Source: Anaerovorax odorimutans (lineage in GTDB: Bacteria > Bacillota > Clostridia > Peptostreptococcales > Anaerovoracaceae). Taken from it: 64,000 bases of DNA. Where the stretch lies: positions 1-64,000 of the forward strand of contig NZ_JANFXK010000018.1 in NCBI RefSeq assembly GCF_024459955.1. The letters are read 5' to 3'. Below are positions 1 to 8,719 of the stretch, one piece after another. The number at the start of each line of letters is the position of its first letter. Positions within the stretch are counted from its first letter, which is position 1. The notes under the pieces were generated by a model. It searched no databases. It was not told the DNA's origin and saw only the letters and a program-made list of their open reading frames with translations. The position numbers were made by a program, and so were the translations under genes.

Positions 1-320
1 GCGACCATGGACCCTGAATTCGCTCCTTGGTCGCAGATACCTCTCTGAACTGCGGCCATTTGCGACCAAATCGGCCGCTTGCTGCAGAATCCCGCGACCA
101 TGGACCCTGAATTCGCTCCTTGGTCGCAGATACCTCTCTGAACTGCGGTCATTTGCGACCAAGTCGGTCGCTTGCTGTAAAATCCTGCGACCATGGGCCC
201 TGAATTTGCTCCTTGGTCGCAGATACCTCTCTGAACTGCGGGCATTTGCGACCAAATCGGTCGCTTGCTGTAAAACCCTGCGACCATGAAGCCTGAATTC
301 GCACCTTGGTCGCAAATTTA
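1..320. repeat. Tandem array of 93-bp units carrying 68-bp inverted-repeat modules
   Basis: Unit boundaries (GCGACCATG) fall at 1, 94, 187 and 280, an exact 93-bp period; the array runs off the left edge. Each unit holds a module bounded by TGCGACCAA and its reverse complement TTGGTCGCA (61-128, 154-221, 247-314; the first copy is cut by the edge). Each module is exactly 68 bp, with an internal GCGACCA 33 bp in and a conserved 25-bp linker (GATACCTCTCTGAACTGC core). The same 68-bp module occurs singly at 45264, 46421, 58029 and 62717. Because 93 is a multiple of 3, a minus-strand frame stays open across the array, but it has no ribosome binding site. Function unknown. Confidence 0.9.
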
Positions 321-429
321 TTACTTTTTATTGAATTTATTACATTATATTCCACTCAAAGACGTTTGTCTACCACTTTTTCCACTTAAGTGGTGCCGGG
401 AGCTCCGCTCCCGCCCAATCTTACACCCA

Positions 430-538
430 TTTTATGACCGCAAGGCGGTCATAAAATGAGGAAGGGGCCTGCCGCGAACCGGCAGGCCCCTTCCTCTCCT
501 TTCAGAGCAAAAAGAAGCCGGGCTGCGAGCAGCCCGGC
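430..538 (-). terminator. Cluster of three perfect hairpins downstream of the stn operon
   Basis: Three strong stem-loops follow the minus-strand stnC stop. At 517-538 the arms are GCCGGGCTG/CAGCCCGGC, followed on the minus strand by TTCTTTTT, a classical intrinsic terminator. At 460-494 there is a 14-bp perfect stem (GGAAGGGGCCTGCC) with a 7-nt loop. At 430-456 there is a 12-bp stem (TTTTATGACCGC) with a 3-nt loop. The first is the likely operon terminator; the others may be back-up terminators or separate the operon from the repeat array. A weaker GC hairpin lies near 405-425. Confidence 0.75.
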
Positions 539-556
539 CATCCTTGTTAAACTATG

Positions 557-3500
557 TTATTCCGCCATTTTAGGAATTCTCTCTGCGATTACGTTCATCA
601 GGCTGTCTGTGCAAGGCAGCGGATCAACGAATTTGGCGTCGCCGACTACGGCAAAGGCCGCGTCCTCTGTCGGAGCCAATGCCCCGCCCAGGATTTCGCC
701 AACTTCCGCGTATTTGTACTTCGGCAGCATGTCGTCCATCTCATCGGAGATATCATACTCATCGTCCCAGTCAAAGTCTACTTCATAGACATGAGCGATT
801 TCGGCAGCGATTTCCCAGTTGGAGAAATCCACTTCCTCAAAGATCGCCTGATCCACAGGCTGGAGTCTTCTCTCGGTGTTGGTATAAGTACCTTCCGTGC
901 TGGCAAAGCCAGTGGCAGGAATGACTACATCCGCTTTAGAAGCTACTTCCGTCATATGGGTATCGGAAACCATCAGGAATTCCAGACCGGACAGATCCGC
1001 CTGCGGTTCTTCACCGAAGATCAGCAGGGCCTTTACGCCTTCCAGCGCTTCCGCTCCGTTGCGGATTCCCAGGTCAACAAGTCCCTGTGAATTGTTCTTG
1101 GATTTCACCTGAACGATACCGTCGCGAGGCGATCCGATATGGCCGGAAAGCATTGCGATATTGGCGATCATCGTCGCAGCCTCTGTTGTAACAAAGTTCT
1201 GTGTGAACACGATCATCGCTTTCTTGGCTTTGGCATACATTTCCGCAACACCGCCGCACTGTTCGCAGGTGGCCGCATCCTTCAAGCTGGCCGCAAACTC
1301 GTCGAAGCCGTCAGCATCGGAAGTCTTGCCCATATCCAGCAGGGATTTGGCAACGCCCTTTAAGAAGGTCAGCTCGTTATCCACATAGATCACTTTTTCA
1401 GCAAACTCGAAGTGCTGTTCATAACCTTCCGGGTTCACCAGAATCACTTTAGCGCCGTTTTCAGCTGCCTGTTTCAGTTTCAGCTGCATTACCGGGTTGG
1501 ATACCGTATCAAAACCCGTTGCCAGAATCACATCTGTAGACAGCAGTTCGTCGATGGTATTTGGAGAAGCGTCAAAGCCCAGTACCGGCGCCAGACCGCT
1601 GGCTCTGTTGTTAAAGCAGAGGGTCTTGGCTCCCATAACCGCAGCCATCTTCTTCATGGCATAAGCCTCTTCATTGGTGTATCTGTCGGAAATAGCGACC
1701 GCAACCGCGTCTTTTCCGTATTTAGCAGCGATGGACTGGCATTTCTTAGCAATCAGTACCAATGCTTCGTGATAATCAGTCTCACGGAATCCCTTTTCAT
1801 CTTTAACCAGCGGATCCGTCAGCTTATCTTCCAGCAGAGAGCAGTCAAAGCCCCATTTACCCTTTCCGCAGGCCAGACCGCGATTGACAGGGCCTTCCTT
1901 ATCCGGATTGGATTTAATCAGCATATCGCCGTAGCTTTCCAAAAGCAGGCTACAGCCAACGGAGCAGTAGGAACAGGTGGTTTCCGTAACATCTGTATCC
2001 AGAGGAACCTCCTTGACCATTGTCGTTCTTTCCTGCAGCGCACCGGTCGGACAAACGCTGACGCACTGACCGCAGGATACGCAGCCCGATTCAACCAGTG
2101 GTTTTTCCAGAGTCGGTTTTACAACCGTGTCAAAGCCTCTATGTACCAGACCCAGAGCGCCGATGCCCATGACTTCGTCACAGACTCTTACGCACAGTCC
2201 GCAGAGGATGCACTTGTTCGGGTCGCGAACGATAAACGGATGATCGTCTTCAAAGTCGATCTTATTGATATCTCCCGCCAGACGGTCCGGCTTCACATCG
2301 TACTGGTTAGCCAGATCGATCAGCTTACATTCAAAGTAATCGTGGCAGCCGCATTCCAGACATCTGTGGGCTTCTTCTTCCGCCTGTTCTTCCGTGAATC
2401 CAACAGGAACCACTTCCGTAAAGTTATCTTTTCTCTCGTCAGCCGGCAGCACGTCATACTTCGGTCTGCACTGACGTTCTCTGTCTTCGAACGTTTTTTC
2501 CGTGATGTCGTCCCTTGTAACCACGTATGGCTTTTCATATTTTACTGATTCGCCATTGAGGTAAGCGTCGATGACAGCAGACGCTTTTCTGGCATCAGCA
2601 ATGGCCTCCACTGCGATGGAGATCTTATCGTTACCGCAGTCGCCGCCTGCAAATACACCAGGCATGCTGGTCATGAAGGTTTCTTCATCATATGCGATGG
2701 CGTTCTTTCTCGTCTTGTCACATTCAAAGATGCTGGCATCTACCGCCTGACCGATGGCCAGGATCATGTTGTCGATGTCGATGGTTTCGGTCTTGCCTTC
2801 CACCGGAATCGGTCTTCTTCTTCCCGATTCATCCGGCTCGCCCAGCTCCATGATCTGCAGCACAACCTGCTTTACATGACCGTTTTCATCGGCTACGACT
2901 TCCAGCGGATTGGTCAGGTTCTTGAAGATAACGCCTTCTTCCTCCGCTTCTTCGATTTCCAGCATGTCGGCCGGCATCTCGTCTTTGGTACGTCTGTAGA
3001 TATTGTAAACTTCCTTGGCTCCCAGTCTTACGGCTGTTCTGCAGGCGTCCATGGCAGTGTTTCCGCCGCCCACGATGGCAACCCGTTCGCCAAGTTCGAT
3101 TTCTTCATTTCTTACGACTTTTCTCAGGAAGTCGATACCGCCGATTACGCCGTCAGCATCTTCGCCCTTGCAGCCTACGCCGGTGGAAACCCATGCGCCG
3201 ATTCCCAAAAGAACCGCATCGTGATCCGCACGAATGGTATCAAACGGAATATCTACGCCGATTTTGGTATTGGTTATGATATTCACGCCCAGCTTTTCAA
3301 TGATGGCGATTTCCATGTCCAGAACTTCTTTTGGAAGTCTGTATTCCGGAATACCGTAGCGCAGCATACCGCCGGCCTTTGGCATGGATTCGAAAATCGT
3401 CACATCGTGGCCCATCTGCTTTAAGAAATAAGCTGCGGAAAGTCCCATTGGACCGCCGCCGATTACAGCAACGCTCTTTCCGGTAGCCGGCTCGCATTCA

Positions 3501-4057
3501 GGCAGGAAGACTTCTTCATCCATCAGATCCTGATCCGCTGCGAAACGCTTGAGCATCTGAATGGAAATCGGCTCGTCGATCAGCCCTCTGCGGCACTCCT
3601 CTTCACAAGGATGGGGACAAACTCTTCCCAGTGACGCAGGAAGCGGAATCTTATCCTTTACCATCTCCAGAGCCGCGCCGTACTCGCCGTTGGCGATCAG
3701 GCCCACATAGCCCTGACAATCCGTCTGCGCCGGGCAAGCCAGCACGCAAGGCGGTCTGCAGTCGCCCACATGATTGGAGAGCAGCAGCTCCAGATTGGTC
3801 TTTCTCGATTCAATGACTCTCTCGGTGTTGGTACGAACCACCATATTCGGAGCGATCTCCGTGGCGCAGGCTTTGAGAAGCTTGGGGTTTCCTTCGGCCT
3901 CGCACATACAAAGACCACAGGAACCGTAGATCTTGGTCCGTTCGTCAAAGCAGAGAGTCGGTATAAAAATATCGTTTTCTCTGGCCACTTCCAGGATCGT
4001 CTGACCTGGAAGGCCCAGAACTTCTTTGCCGTCAATATTTAATCTGAATTTATTCAT
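557..4057 (-). CDS. stnC: Stn-type transhydrogenase subunit C (NuoG-GltD fusion)
   Basis: A protein of 1166 residues. Domains in order: N-terminal [2Fe-2S] ferredoxin (C36, C47, C50, C64); NuoG-type His-Cys3 cluster (H96, C100, C104, C108); a GltD/NfnB-like flavin and NAD(P) module with Rossmann motifs near 200-207 (GGGPMG) and 327-335 (GGGNTA); two [4Fe-4S] sites (C616-C626 and C659-C669); and a molybdopterin-oxidoreductase fold with its [4Fe-4S] site (C695, C698, C702, C730). At the position where formate dehydrogenases carry the Sec/Cys molybdenum ligand (about 817-820) this protein has Arg-Ala-Ser, so formate dehydrogenase activity is unlikely. With the NuoE- and NuoF-like genes upstream this matches the Sporomusa-type Nfn (Stn) complex, which couples NADH, NADPH and ferredoxin by electron bifurcation. 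An ATG start (4057) is preferred over GTG 4063 because AGGAGG lies 9 nt upstream. The identification rests on domain order. Confidence 0.8.
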   Translation of the reverse strand: MNKFRLNIDGKEVLGLPGQTILEVARENDIFIPTLCFDERTKIYGSCGLCMCEAEGNPKLLKACATEIAPNMVVRTNTERVIESRKTNLELLLSNHVGDCRPPCVLACPAQTDCQGYVGLIANGEYGAALEMVKDKIPLPASLGRVCPHPCEEECRRGLIDEPISIQMLKRFAADQDLMDEEVFLPECEPATGKSVAVIGGGPMGLSAAYFLKQMGHDVTIFESMPKAGGMLRYGIPEYRLPKEVLDMEIAIIEKLGVNIITNTKIGVDIPFDTIRADHDAVLLGIGAWVSTGVGCKGEDADGVIGGIDFLRKVVRNEEIELGERVAIVGGGNTAMDACRTAVRLGAKEVYNIYRRTKDEMPADMLEIEEAEEEGVIFKNLTNPLEVVADENGHVKQVVLQIMELGEPDESGRRRPIPVEGKTETIDIDNMILAIGQAVDASIFECDKTRKNAIAYDEETFMTSMPGVFAGGDCGNDKISIAVEAIADARKASAVIDAYLNGESVKYEKPYVVTRDDITEKTFEDRERQCRPKYDVLPADERKDNFTEVVPVGFTEEQAEEEAHRCLECGCHDYFECKLIDLANQYDVKPDRLAGDINKIDFEDDHPFIVRDPNKCILCGLCVRVCDEVMGIGALGLVHRGFDTVVKPTLEKPLVESGCVSCGQCVSVCPTGALQERTTMVKEVPLDTDVTETTCSYCSVGCSLLLESYGDMLIKSNPDKEGPVNRGLACGKGKWGFDCSLLEDKLTDPLVKDEKGFRETDYHEALVLIAKKCQSIAAKYGKDAVAVAISDRYTNEEAYAMKKMAAVMGAKTLCFNNRASGLAPVLGFDASPNTIDELLSTDVILATGFDTVSNPVMQLKLKQAAENGAKVILVNPEGYEQHFEFAEKVIYVDNELTFLKGVAKSLLDMGKTSDADGFDEFAASLKDAATCEQCGGVAEMYAKAKKAMIVFTQNFVTTEAATMIANIAMLSGHIGSPRDGIVQVKSKNNSQGLVDLGIRNGAEALEGVKALLIFGEEPQADLSGLEFLMVSDTHMTEVASKADVVIPATGFASTEGTYTNTERRLQPVDQAIFEEVDFSNWEIAAEIAHVYEVDFDWDDEYDISDEMDDMLPKYKYAEVGEILGGALAPTEDAAFAVVGDAKFVDPLPCTDSLMNVIAERIPKMAE

Positions 4058-4075
4058 GGTCACATTCCTCCTCTC

Positions 4076-5824
4076 TTACTCTACCGTAATGGCGTCGAAT
4101 TTGCAGCTTTCCAGACATCTGCCGCACTTCACGCACTTATCCTGATCAATAACGTGTTTTCCTTTAACTTCTCCGGAAATAGCGCCCACAGGACATTTCT
4201 TGGAGCAGAGAGTACATCCCTTGCAGGCATCGGTGATCTCATAAGTAATCAGTGCCTTACAGGATTTTGCCGTACATTTTTTCTTATAAATATGATCTTC
4301 ATATTCGTTGCGGAAATAGCGGATGGTCGTCAGTACCGGGTTAGGCGCAGTCTGTCCCAGGCCGCACATGGATCCGTCCTTGATCTTGACCGCCAGCTCT
4401 TCCAAAAGCTCGATATCGCCGTCGCGTCCCTCGCCGTTGGTGATGCGTTCCAGGATTTCCAGCATTCTCTTAGTACCGATACGACAGTAGTTGCACTTAC
4501 CGCAGGATTCTTTTCTGGTGAAATCCAGGAAATATCTTGCCATATCTACCATACAGGTAGTTTCATCCATTACGATCATACCGCCGGAACCTACGATAGC
4601 GCCGGTCTTGGTGATGTTTTCATAATCTACCGGAGTATCGATCAGGCTGGCAGGAATACAGCCGCCGGACGGTCCGCCCATCTGAACAGCCTTGAATTCC
4701 TTATCGTTTTTAATTCCCCCGCCGATTCCGTAAATGACTTCTCTCAGCGGCAGGCCCATCGGAACCTCCACAAGTCCGCCCTTCTTGATCTTTCCAGCCA
4801 GAGCGAACACCTTGGTTCCCTTGGATTTTTCCGTACCCATAGCGCCGAAAGCAGCACCGCCATTGAAGAGAATCCAGGGAACGTTGGCCAGGGTCTCTAC
4901 ATTATTGATATCGGTCGGCTTCTGCCAGTAACCCTTTGCGGCAGGGAAAGGAGGCTTTAATCTCGGCATACCTCTTTCGCCTTCCAGAGACGCGATCAGA
5001 GCTGTTTCTTCACCGCATACGAACGCACCGGCGCCAGCTTTGATACGGATGTCAAAATCAAATCCGCTTCCGAACAGATTCTTGCCCAGGAAACCTTTTT
5101 CCCTGGCCTGATCCATGGCGATTTCAAGTCTCTTGATGGCCAGCGGATATTCCGCACGGCAGTAGATAACGCCTTCACTTGCTCCCATGGCATATCCCGC
5201 AATGATCATGCCTTCCAGCAGGGAGTGAGGGTCGCCTTCGAGAACGGAACGGTCCATGAACGCGCCCGGGTCTCCTTCGTCCGCGTTGCAGACCAGATAT
5301 TTTTCATTTCCAGGGCTCTGCTTGGCCGCGTTCCACTTGAACCAGGTCGGGAATCCCGCGCCGCCTCTTCCCCGCAGTCCTGAGACTTTGATTTCTTCGA
5401 TAACATCCTCAGGAGTCATGGAAGTTACTACTTTTTCAATGGCCTTATAACCATCCACAGCTATGTATTCTTCAATGTTTTCCGGGTTAATCACGCCGCA
5501 GTTTCTCAGCACGACCCGCTGCTGTTTTTCTATGAATTTCTTATCTTCTTCGGAAATCGCCATGTCTTTCGCAGGCTCACCCTTCGCCAGGTGGCTGTCA
5601 ACGATGTCCGCTACGTTTTCCGGCTGTACCTTGACATATCTGGTCAAGTCGCCGTTATCCTCATATACATCAACGATCGGTTCCAAATAGCATGTACCTA
5701 CGCAACCCGTAATATCAACGTCTACGTTGAGGTTTTTGTCCGCGATCTGTTTTTCAAATTCCGCAGCTGTTTTTTTGGCACCTGTCGCAACGCCGCAGCT
5801 GCCCTGTCCGATTATAACCTTCAT
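4076..5824 (-). CDS. stnB: Stn-type transhydrogenase subunit B (NuoF/HydB-like NADH-binding flavoprotein)
   Basis: A protein of 582 residues with the full HydB/HymB layout: a thioredoxin-like [2Fe-2S] domain (C10 and the GCVGTC motif), the NuoF FMN/NADH domain (GRGGAGFPTWFKW, NADEGDPGAFMDR), an SLBB segment, the NuoF [4Fe-4S] motif SCGKCNYC, and two C-terminal ferredoxin clusters (CKGCTLCSKKC, CVKCGRCLESC). It would bind NADH and pass electrons through FMN into the iron-sulfur chain. The 3' partner is the NuoG-GltD fusion rather than an [FeFe]-hydrogenase, so a transhydrogenase is favoured over a bifurcating hydrogenase. ATG 5824 is chosen over GTG 5836 because the GTG overlaps the AGGAGG. 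It lies 15 bp from stnA and 18 bp from stnC, consistent with one operon. Confidence 0.85.
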   Translation of the reverse strand: MKVIIGQGSCGVATGAKKTAAEFEKQIADKNLNVDVDITGCVGTCYLEPIVDVYEDNGDLTRYVKVQPENVADIVDSHLAKGEPAKDMAISEEDKKFIEKQQRVVLRNCGVINPENIEEYIAVDGYKAIEKVVTSMTPEDVIEEIKVSGLRGRGGAGFPTWFKWNAAKQSPGNEKYLVCNADEGDPGAFMDRSVLEGDPHSLLEGMIIAGYAMGASEGVIYCRAEYPLAIKRLEIAMDQAREKGFLGKNLFGSGFDFDIRIKAGAGAFVCGEETALIASLEGERGMPRLKPPFPAAKGYWQKPTDINNVETLANVPWILFNGGAAFGAMGTEKSKGTKVFALAGKIKKGGLVEVPMGLPLREVIYGIGGGIKNDKEFKAVQMGGPSGGCIPASLIDTPVDYENITKTGAIVGSGGMIVMDETTCMVDMARYFLDFTRKESCGKCNYCRIGTKRMLEILERITNGEGRDGDIELLEELAVKIKDGSMCGLGQTAPNPVLTTIRYFRNEYEDHIYKKKCTAKSCKALITYEITDACKGCTLCSKKCPVGAISGEVKGKHVIDQDKCVKCGRCLESCKFDAITVE

Positions 5825-5839
5825 ACCGCTCTTCACCTC

Positions 5840-6352
5840 CTACGCTCTTTCCCGGATCTCTGCCAGAACGTCCTTGACAGAATCTTTTGTCAGATTGCCG
5901 TAGGTCTCATCGCCGTCGGCACTTTTAACCATCATAACAGGAGCCAGGGAGCAGCAGCCCAGACAGGCCACGTTGTTCAGTGTGAACAAGCCGTCCTCCG
6001 TTGTCTCTCCGTCCTGGATATTTAAATATTCACAGATTGATTCTTCGATCGTGTCCGCCCCGTTTACGTGACAGGCTGTTCCCTTACAGAGCATAATCAG
6101 ATACTTTCCGATCGGCTTTAGTCTGAACTGGGAATAGAAAGTGGCAACGCCGTAAATTTTGGCAGGTTTAATGCCTGTTGCCTCGGATATGTAATTGATA
6201 GCGTCAAAAGACAGATATCCATAAATATCCTGAGCTTTCTGAAGAATTGTGATCAAGCTGCCAGGGACTTTCGCGTATTTGTCCAGTACCGGTGCTAGTT
6301 CCGTAAACTGTTCTGGCTGATTCTGCCCACAGCAGCAACCTTTTTCACTCAT
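5840..6352 (-). CDS. stnA: Stn-type transhydrogenase subunit A (NuoE-like)
   Basis: A protein of 170 residues of the NuoE/HydC/HymA family: an N-terminal helical domain followed by a thioredoxin-like fold. Its [2Fe-2S] ligands are visible as CKGTAC and CLGCC. In Hyd, Nuo and Stn complexes this subunit sits beside the NuoF-like subunit and is proposed to relay electrons. It has an unusual Cys-rich start (GCCCGQ). GGAGG lies 8 nt before the ATG. It is the first gene of the operon, with a sigma-A-like promoter just upstream on the minus strand. Confidence 0.85.
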   Translation of the reverse strand: MSEKGCCCGQNQPEQFTELAPVLDKYAKVPGSLITILQKAQDIYGYLSFDAINYISEATGIKPAKIYGVATFYSQFRLKPIGKYLIMLCKGTACHVNGADTIEESICEYLNIQDGETTEDGLFTLNNVACLGCCSLAPVMMVKSADGDETYGNLTKDSVKDVLAEIRERA

Positions 6353-6394
6353 GTTAGTAACCTCCTAATAAATTTCATCGTCATACCTTTACAA

Positions 6395-6440
6395 CGTGCA
6401 ATATAGTCATTGTATCAAAGAAAAGACATAAAAGCAATTG
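6395..6440 (-). promoter_or_regulatory. Probable sigma-A promoter of the stn operon
   Basis: Read on the minus strand, TTGCTT is followed by a 17-nt spacer and TACAAT, about 50 nt before the stnA start. The rest of the 307-bp divergent gap (6353-6659) holds the LysR promoter, a small GGGGG/CCCCC hairpin (near 6554-6568) and no recognisable gene. Confidence 0.5.
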
Positions 6441-6585
6441 GTTGAAGCGGAATTAATGTCAGAAAAATATCAATTTTTTCTCTTTTTAGTAAGAAACCGG
6501 TTACACGGTTGAAAAACCCGGGGTTTTTGGCATATTAAAATTTACTGTTTCCAGGGGGTTCCACCCCCTTCTTACCTCTGAAGGT

Positions 6586-6614
6586 TTGTATCTTGGGCAC
6601 GGCTCCGCTATAAT
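6586..6614 (+). promoter_or_regulatory. Probable sigma-A promoter of the LysR gene
   Basis: TTGTAT, a 17-nt spacer and a perfect TATAAT, 45 bp before the LysR start. The ribosome binding site (AAAGGAAG) follows at about 6643-6650. Confidence 0.55.
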
Positions 6615-6659
6615 ATTAACGATGAAATTTATCATTTATCCTGAAAGGAAGATCAAGCA

Positions 6660-7553
6660 ATGAATACGGAATACTATAAAGTTTTTTTGAAGGTTCTTGA
6701 GACAGGAAATATTTCAAAAGCTGCGCAGCAGCTGGGTTATACTCAATCCGGCGTCAGCCATATCATCAGCAAGCTGGAGACGCAGCTGGAGCTGACACTT
6801 CTATATCGGGAAAGAAGCGGAATTTCCATAACAGAGCAGGCAAAACCTCTGGTTCCGCTCATGAAGTCTGTCCTTGAATCTGAAAGACTCATTTTTAAGA
6901 CTGCCGCAGAAGAGAGGGAAAGTTTCCTGATCCGGCTGGTGACGATCCATTCCATCGCCATATCCTGGCTGCCGCAGATGCTTTCGGATTTTCAGACCAT
7001 GCTGCCTGCGGTCCGTTTTGAGATCATAGAGAAAAGCAAATACCCTGAGATTGAGGATCTCATAATTAATGGCGATGTGCATTGCGGCTTTTCGGTTGAA
7101 ACAAATAATCCCCGTATCCGCTTTACGCCTGTCTTTCAGGACGATTACTGTGTCATTCTTCCTCAAAAGCATCCTTTAACAGCCTTGAAAAATATTTCAC
7201 CCGATGAACTAAAAGGCTACCCGTTCCTCCTTCCTGAGGAGGGCGTTACCAATAAAAGTCTCGAGGATATCATTAAACAGCTTAATATCAAACAGGATCT
7301 GACGACGAACACGCTGGATGACCTGATGACACTTTCTCTGGTTGAACAGGGATGGGGTATCAGCATCGTTCCCCGGCTTGTTGCCGATGTATCCAAAAGC
7401 CATGTTGTCATACGCACGCTGGACGGTCCTTACTATCGTACGATTGCCTTTGCCCTTTCCGAGGGGAGTAAAGCAACTCCGGTGCTGAAATCATTTCTCG
7501 ACTTCATTCCTCAATGGATCTCTCAGCATATTAATTCTGGTATGAAAAAATGA
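6660..7553 (+). CDS. LysR-family transcriptional regulator
   Basis: A protein of 297 residues with the standard LysR layout. The N-terminal winged HTH spans about 1-60 (GNISKAAQQLGYTQSGVSHII), followed by a linker helix and a periplasmic-binding-protein-like effector domain (about 90-290, including the DDYCVILPQKHPL strand). LysR proteins usually activate a neighbouring or divergent operon in response to a small ligand. The adjacent same-strand EamA exporter (82 bp downstream) is the obvious candidate target; the divergent stn operon is the alternative. The ligand cannot be inferred. Confidence 0.9.
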   Translation: MNTEYYKVFLKVLETGNISKAAQQLGYTQSGVSHIISKLETQLELTLLYRERSGISITEQAKPLVPLMKSVLESERLIFKTAAEERESFLIRLVTIHSIAISWLPQMLSDFQTMLPAVRFEIIEKSKYPEIEDLIINGDVHCGFSVETNNPRIRFTPVFQDDYCVILPQKHPLTALKNISPDELKGYPFLLPEEGVTNKSLEDIIKQLNIKQDLTTNTLDDLMTLSLVEQGWGISIVPRLVADVSKSHVVIRTLDGPYYRTIAFALSEGSKATPVLKSFLDFIPQWISQHINSGMKK

Positions 7554-7635
7554 ACTGCTTATATGAAAAAGACTTGTTTTACAGATGTCATTCAGAAACG
7601 TATGATTAAATCACCAACGAAACGAGGTGACTGGT

Positions 7636-8511
7636 ATGAAAAAATCCTACCCTTACAGACTGACTGTTTTTATGGGCGTAGCGGGGCTATCCTTTTCTTC
7701 AATCCTGGCCAAGCTTTCCACCGCCCCATCAATGGTCGTTTCCCTTTATCGCACACTTCTTGCGGTGTTGTTTTTAGCTCCTTTTGCGATTCGGCACAGA
7801 TGTGAAATCAAGTCTATGGACGGCAGGGACATATTGTTTTGCCTCCTGGGAGGCCTTTGTTTCGGCTGTCATTTTTCGCTGTATTGCGAGTCCGTAAAAT
7901 ATACGGCGATTACCTCTGCCACAATGCTCATTGACTGCGAGATTCTTTTTGTCGCTCCCGTTATGCGGGTATTTTTTGGGGAAAGGTTTTCCAGAGTGGG
8001 GATTTCGGGAATTTTTTTGACGTTGACCGGAAGTTTGATCATTACTGTCAGCGGTTTCCAACAGGGGGATGATGCCGTTTGGGGGAATTTGCTGGCCTGC
8101 GCCGGGGCTTTTTTCCTGGCCATGTTTACAATTTTGGGGAAAGTATGCCGTACTCGCATTTCCAACAGCAGTTATTCCTTTTTCGTCTATCTCGGAGCAT
8201 CCGGAACGCTGCTTATCGCATTGTTCTTTTTACGTACACCGCTGATGGGATATGATCCCATCAATTATCTGATTGCTTTAGGATTCACCGTGCTGTGTAC
8301 CTTCGGCGGCCATGCCATATTCAGCTGGGCACTGAAATATGTTCGGGCATCGTTCGTCTCCACGGCAAAACTTCTGGAACCGGCCTTTGCCTCTATCTTC
8401 GCATTTCTGATCTTTGATCAGGTTCCATCGTTTACTGTTATTGCCGGTGGTTTGACCGTTATAGCAGGAGTTGCTGTTTACGCCAGAGGAGGTGTTGAAA
8501 ATGATAAATAA
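7636..8511 (+). CDS. EamA/DMT-family transporter
   Basis: A protein of 291 residues with about ten hydrophobic segments in two EamA repeats, typical of the drug/metabolite transporter superfamily. These are inner-membrane carriers, often exporters of amino acids or metabolites. The start is set at ATG 7636, with GAGGTG 6 nt upstream; the GTG at 7627 overlaps that ribosome binding site. It lies directly downstream of the LysR gene, so a regulator-exporter pair is likely. Substrate unknown. Its 3' end overlaps a small reading frame. Confidence 0.85.
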   Translation: MKKSYPYRLTVFMGVAGLSFSSILAKLSTAPSMVVSLYRTLLAVLFLAPFAIRHRCEIKSMDGRDILFCLLGGLCFGCHFSLYCESVKYTAITSATMLIDCEILFVAPVMRVFFGERFSRVGISGIFLTLTGSLIITVSGFQQGDDAVWGNLLACAGAFFLAMFTILGKVCRTRISNSSYSFFVYLGASGTLLIALFFLRTPLMGYDPINYLIALGFTVLCTFGGHAIFSWALKYVRASFVSTAKLLEPAFASIFAFLIFDQVPSFTVIAGGLTVIAGVAVYARGGVENDK

Positions 8512-8719
8512 AAGAGAAGAAAAAAGATGCGAGCAAATTTCTGTGTCAAAGCAGAATCTTTGTATTGCTGTCTTCTGTCTGCATGGCGCTCTAACTGGTT
8601 CTGCATACTGCAGGAGGCCAAAGCCGATCAGAGAAGCGGCTTTGAAACCATGCTGCGGCAATTTTCTTATCTTGATGCAGGATTCCGCCGCTGCTGTGGA
8701 ACATAAGCGGGACATCTAA
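8501..8719 (+). CDS. Small uncharacterised ORF overlapping the EamA gene
   Basis: A 72-codon frame starting MINKREEKRCEQI. Its ATG is preceded by a strong GAGGAGG inside the end of the EamA gene, and it overlaps that gene by 11 bp, the pattern of translational coupling. The product is Cys-rich, with no recognisable domain. Another frame (about 8610-8705) also looks protein-like, so this may be a frameshifted remnant of a longer regulator. It meets the convergent membrane-protein gene end to end (4-bp overlap). Low confidence that a functional protein is made. Confidence 0.35.
   Translation: MINKREEKRCEQISVSKQNLCIAVFCLHGALTGSAYCRRPKPIREAALKPCCGNFLILMQDSAAAVEHKRDI

Noticed and set aside
1-320. 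Integron attC array
   Set aside because: The inverted ends TGCGACCAA/TTGGTCGCA do not fit the attC core RYYYAAC/GTTRRRY, and no cassette genes or integrase were found.
149-355. Minus-strand ORF across the 93-bp tandem repeat
   Set aside because: The frame stays open only because the repeat unit is a multiple of three. It has no ribosome binding site and no protein family.
1412-2548. Long open frame (378 codons) on the plus strand
   Set aside because: It is antisense to stnC, has no ribosome binding site, and the residues look like a codon-bias shadow. Similar antisense frames over stnB, etfA, etfB and bcd were dismissed for the same reason.
557-4057. Formate dehydrogenase alpha subunit
   Set aside because: The Sec/Cys molybdenum ligand is absent and the operon partners fit a Stn transhydrogenase.
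4076-6352. Electron-bifurcating [FeFe]-hydrogenase (HydABC)
   Set aside because: NuoE- and NuoF-like genes fit, but the third gene carries no H-cluster motifs. The only hydrogenase is monomeric and lies 33 kb away.
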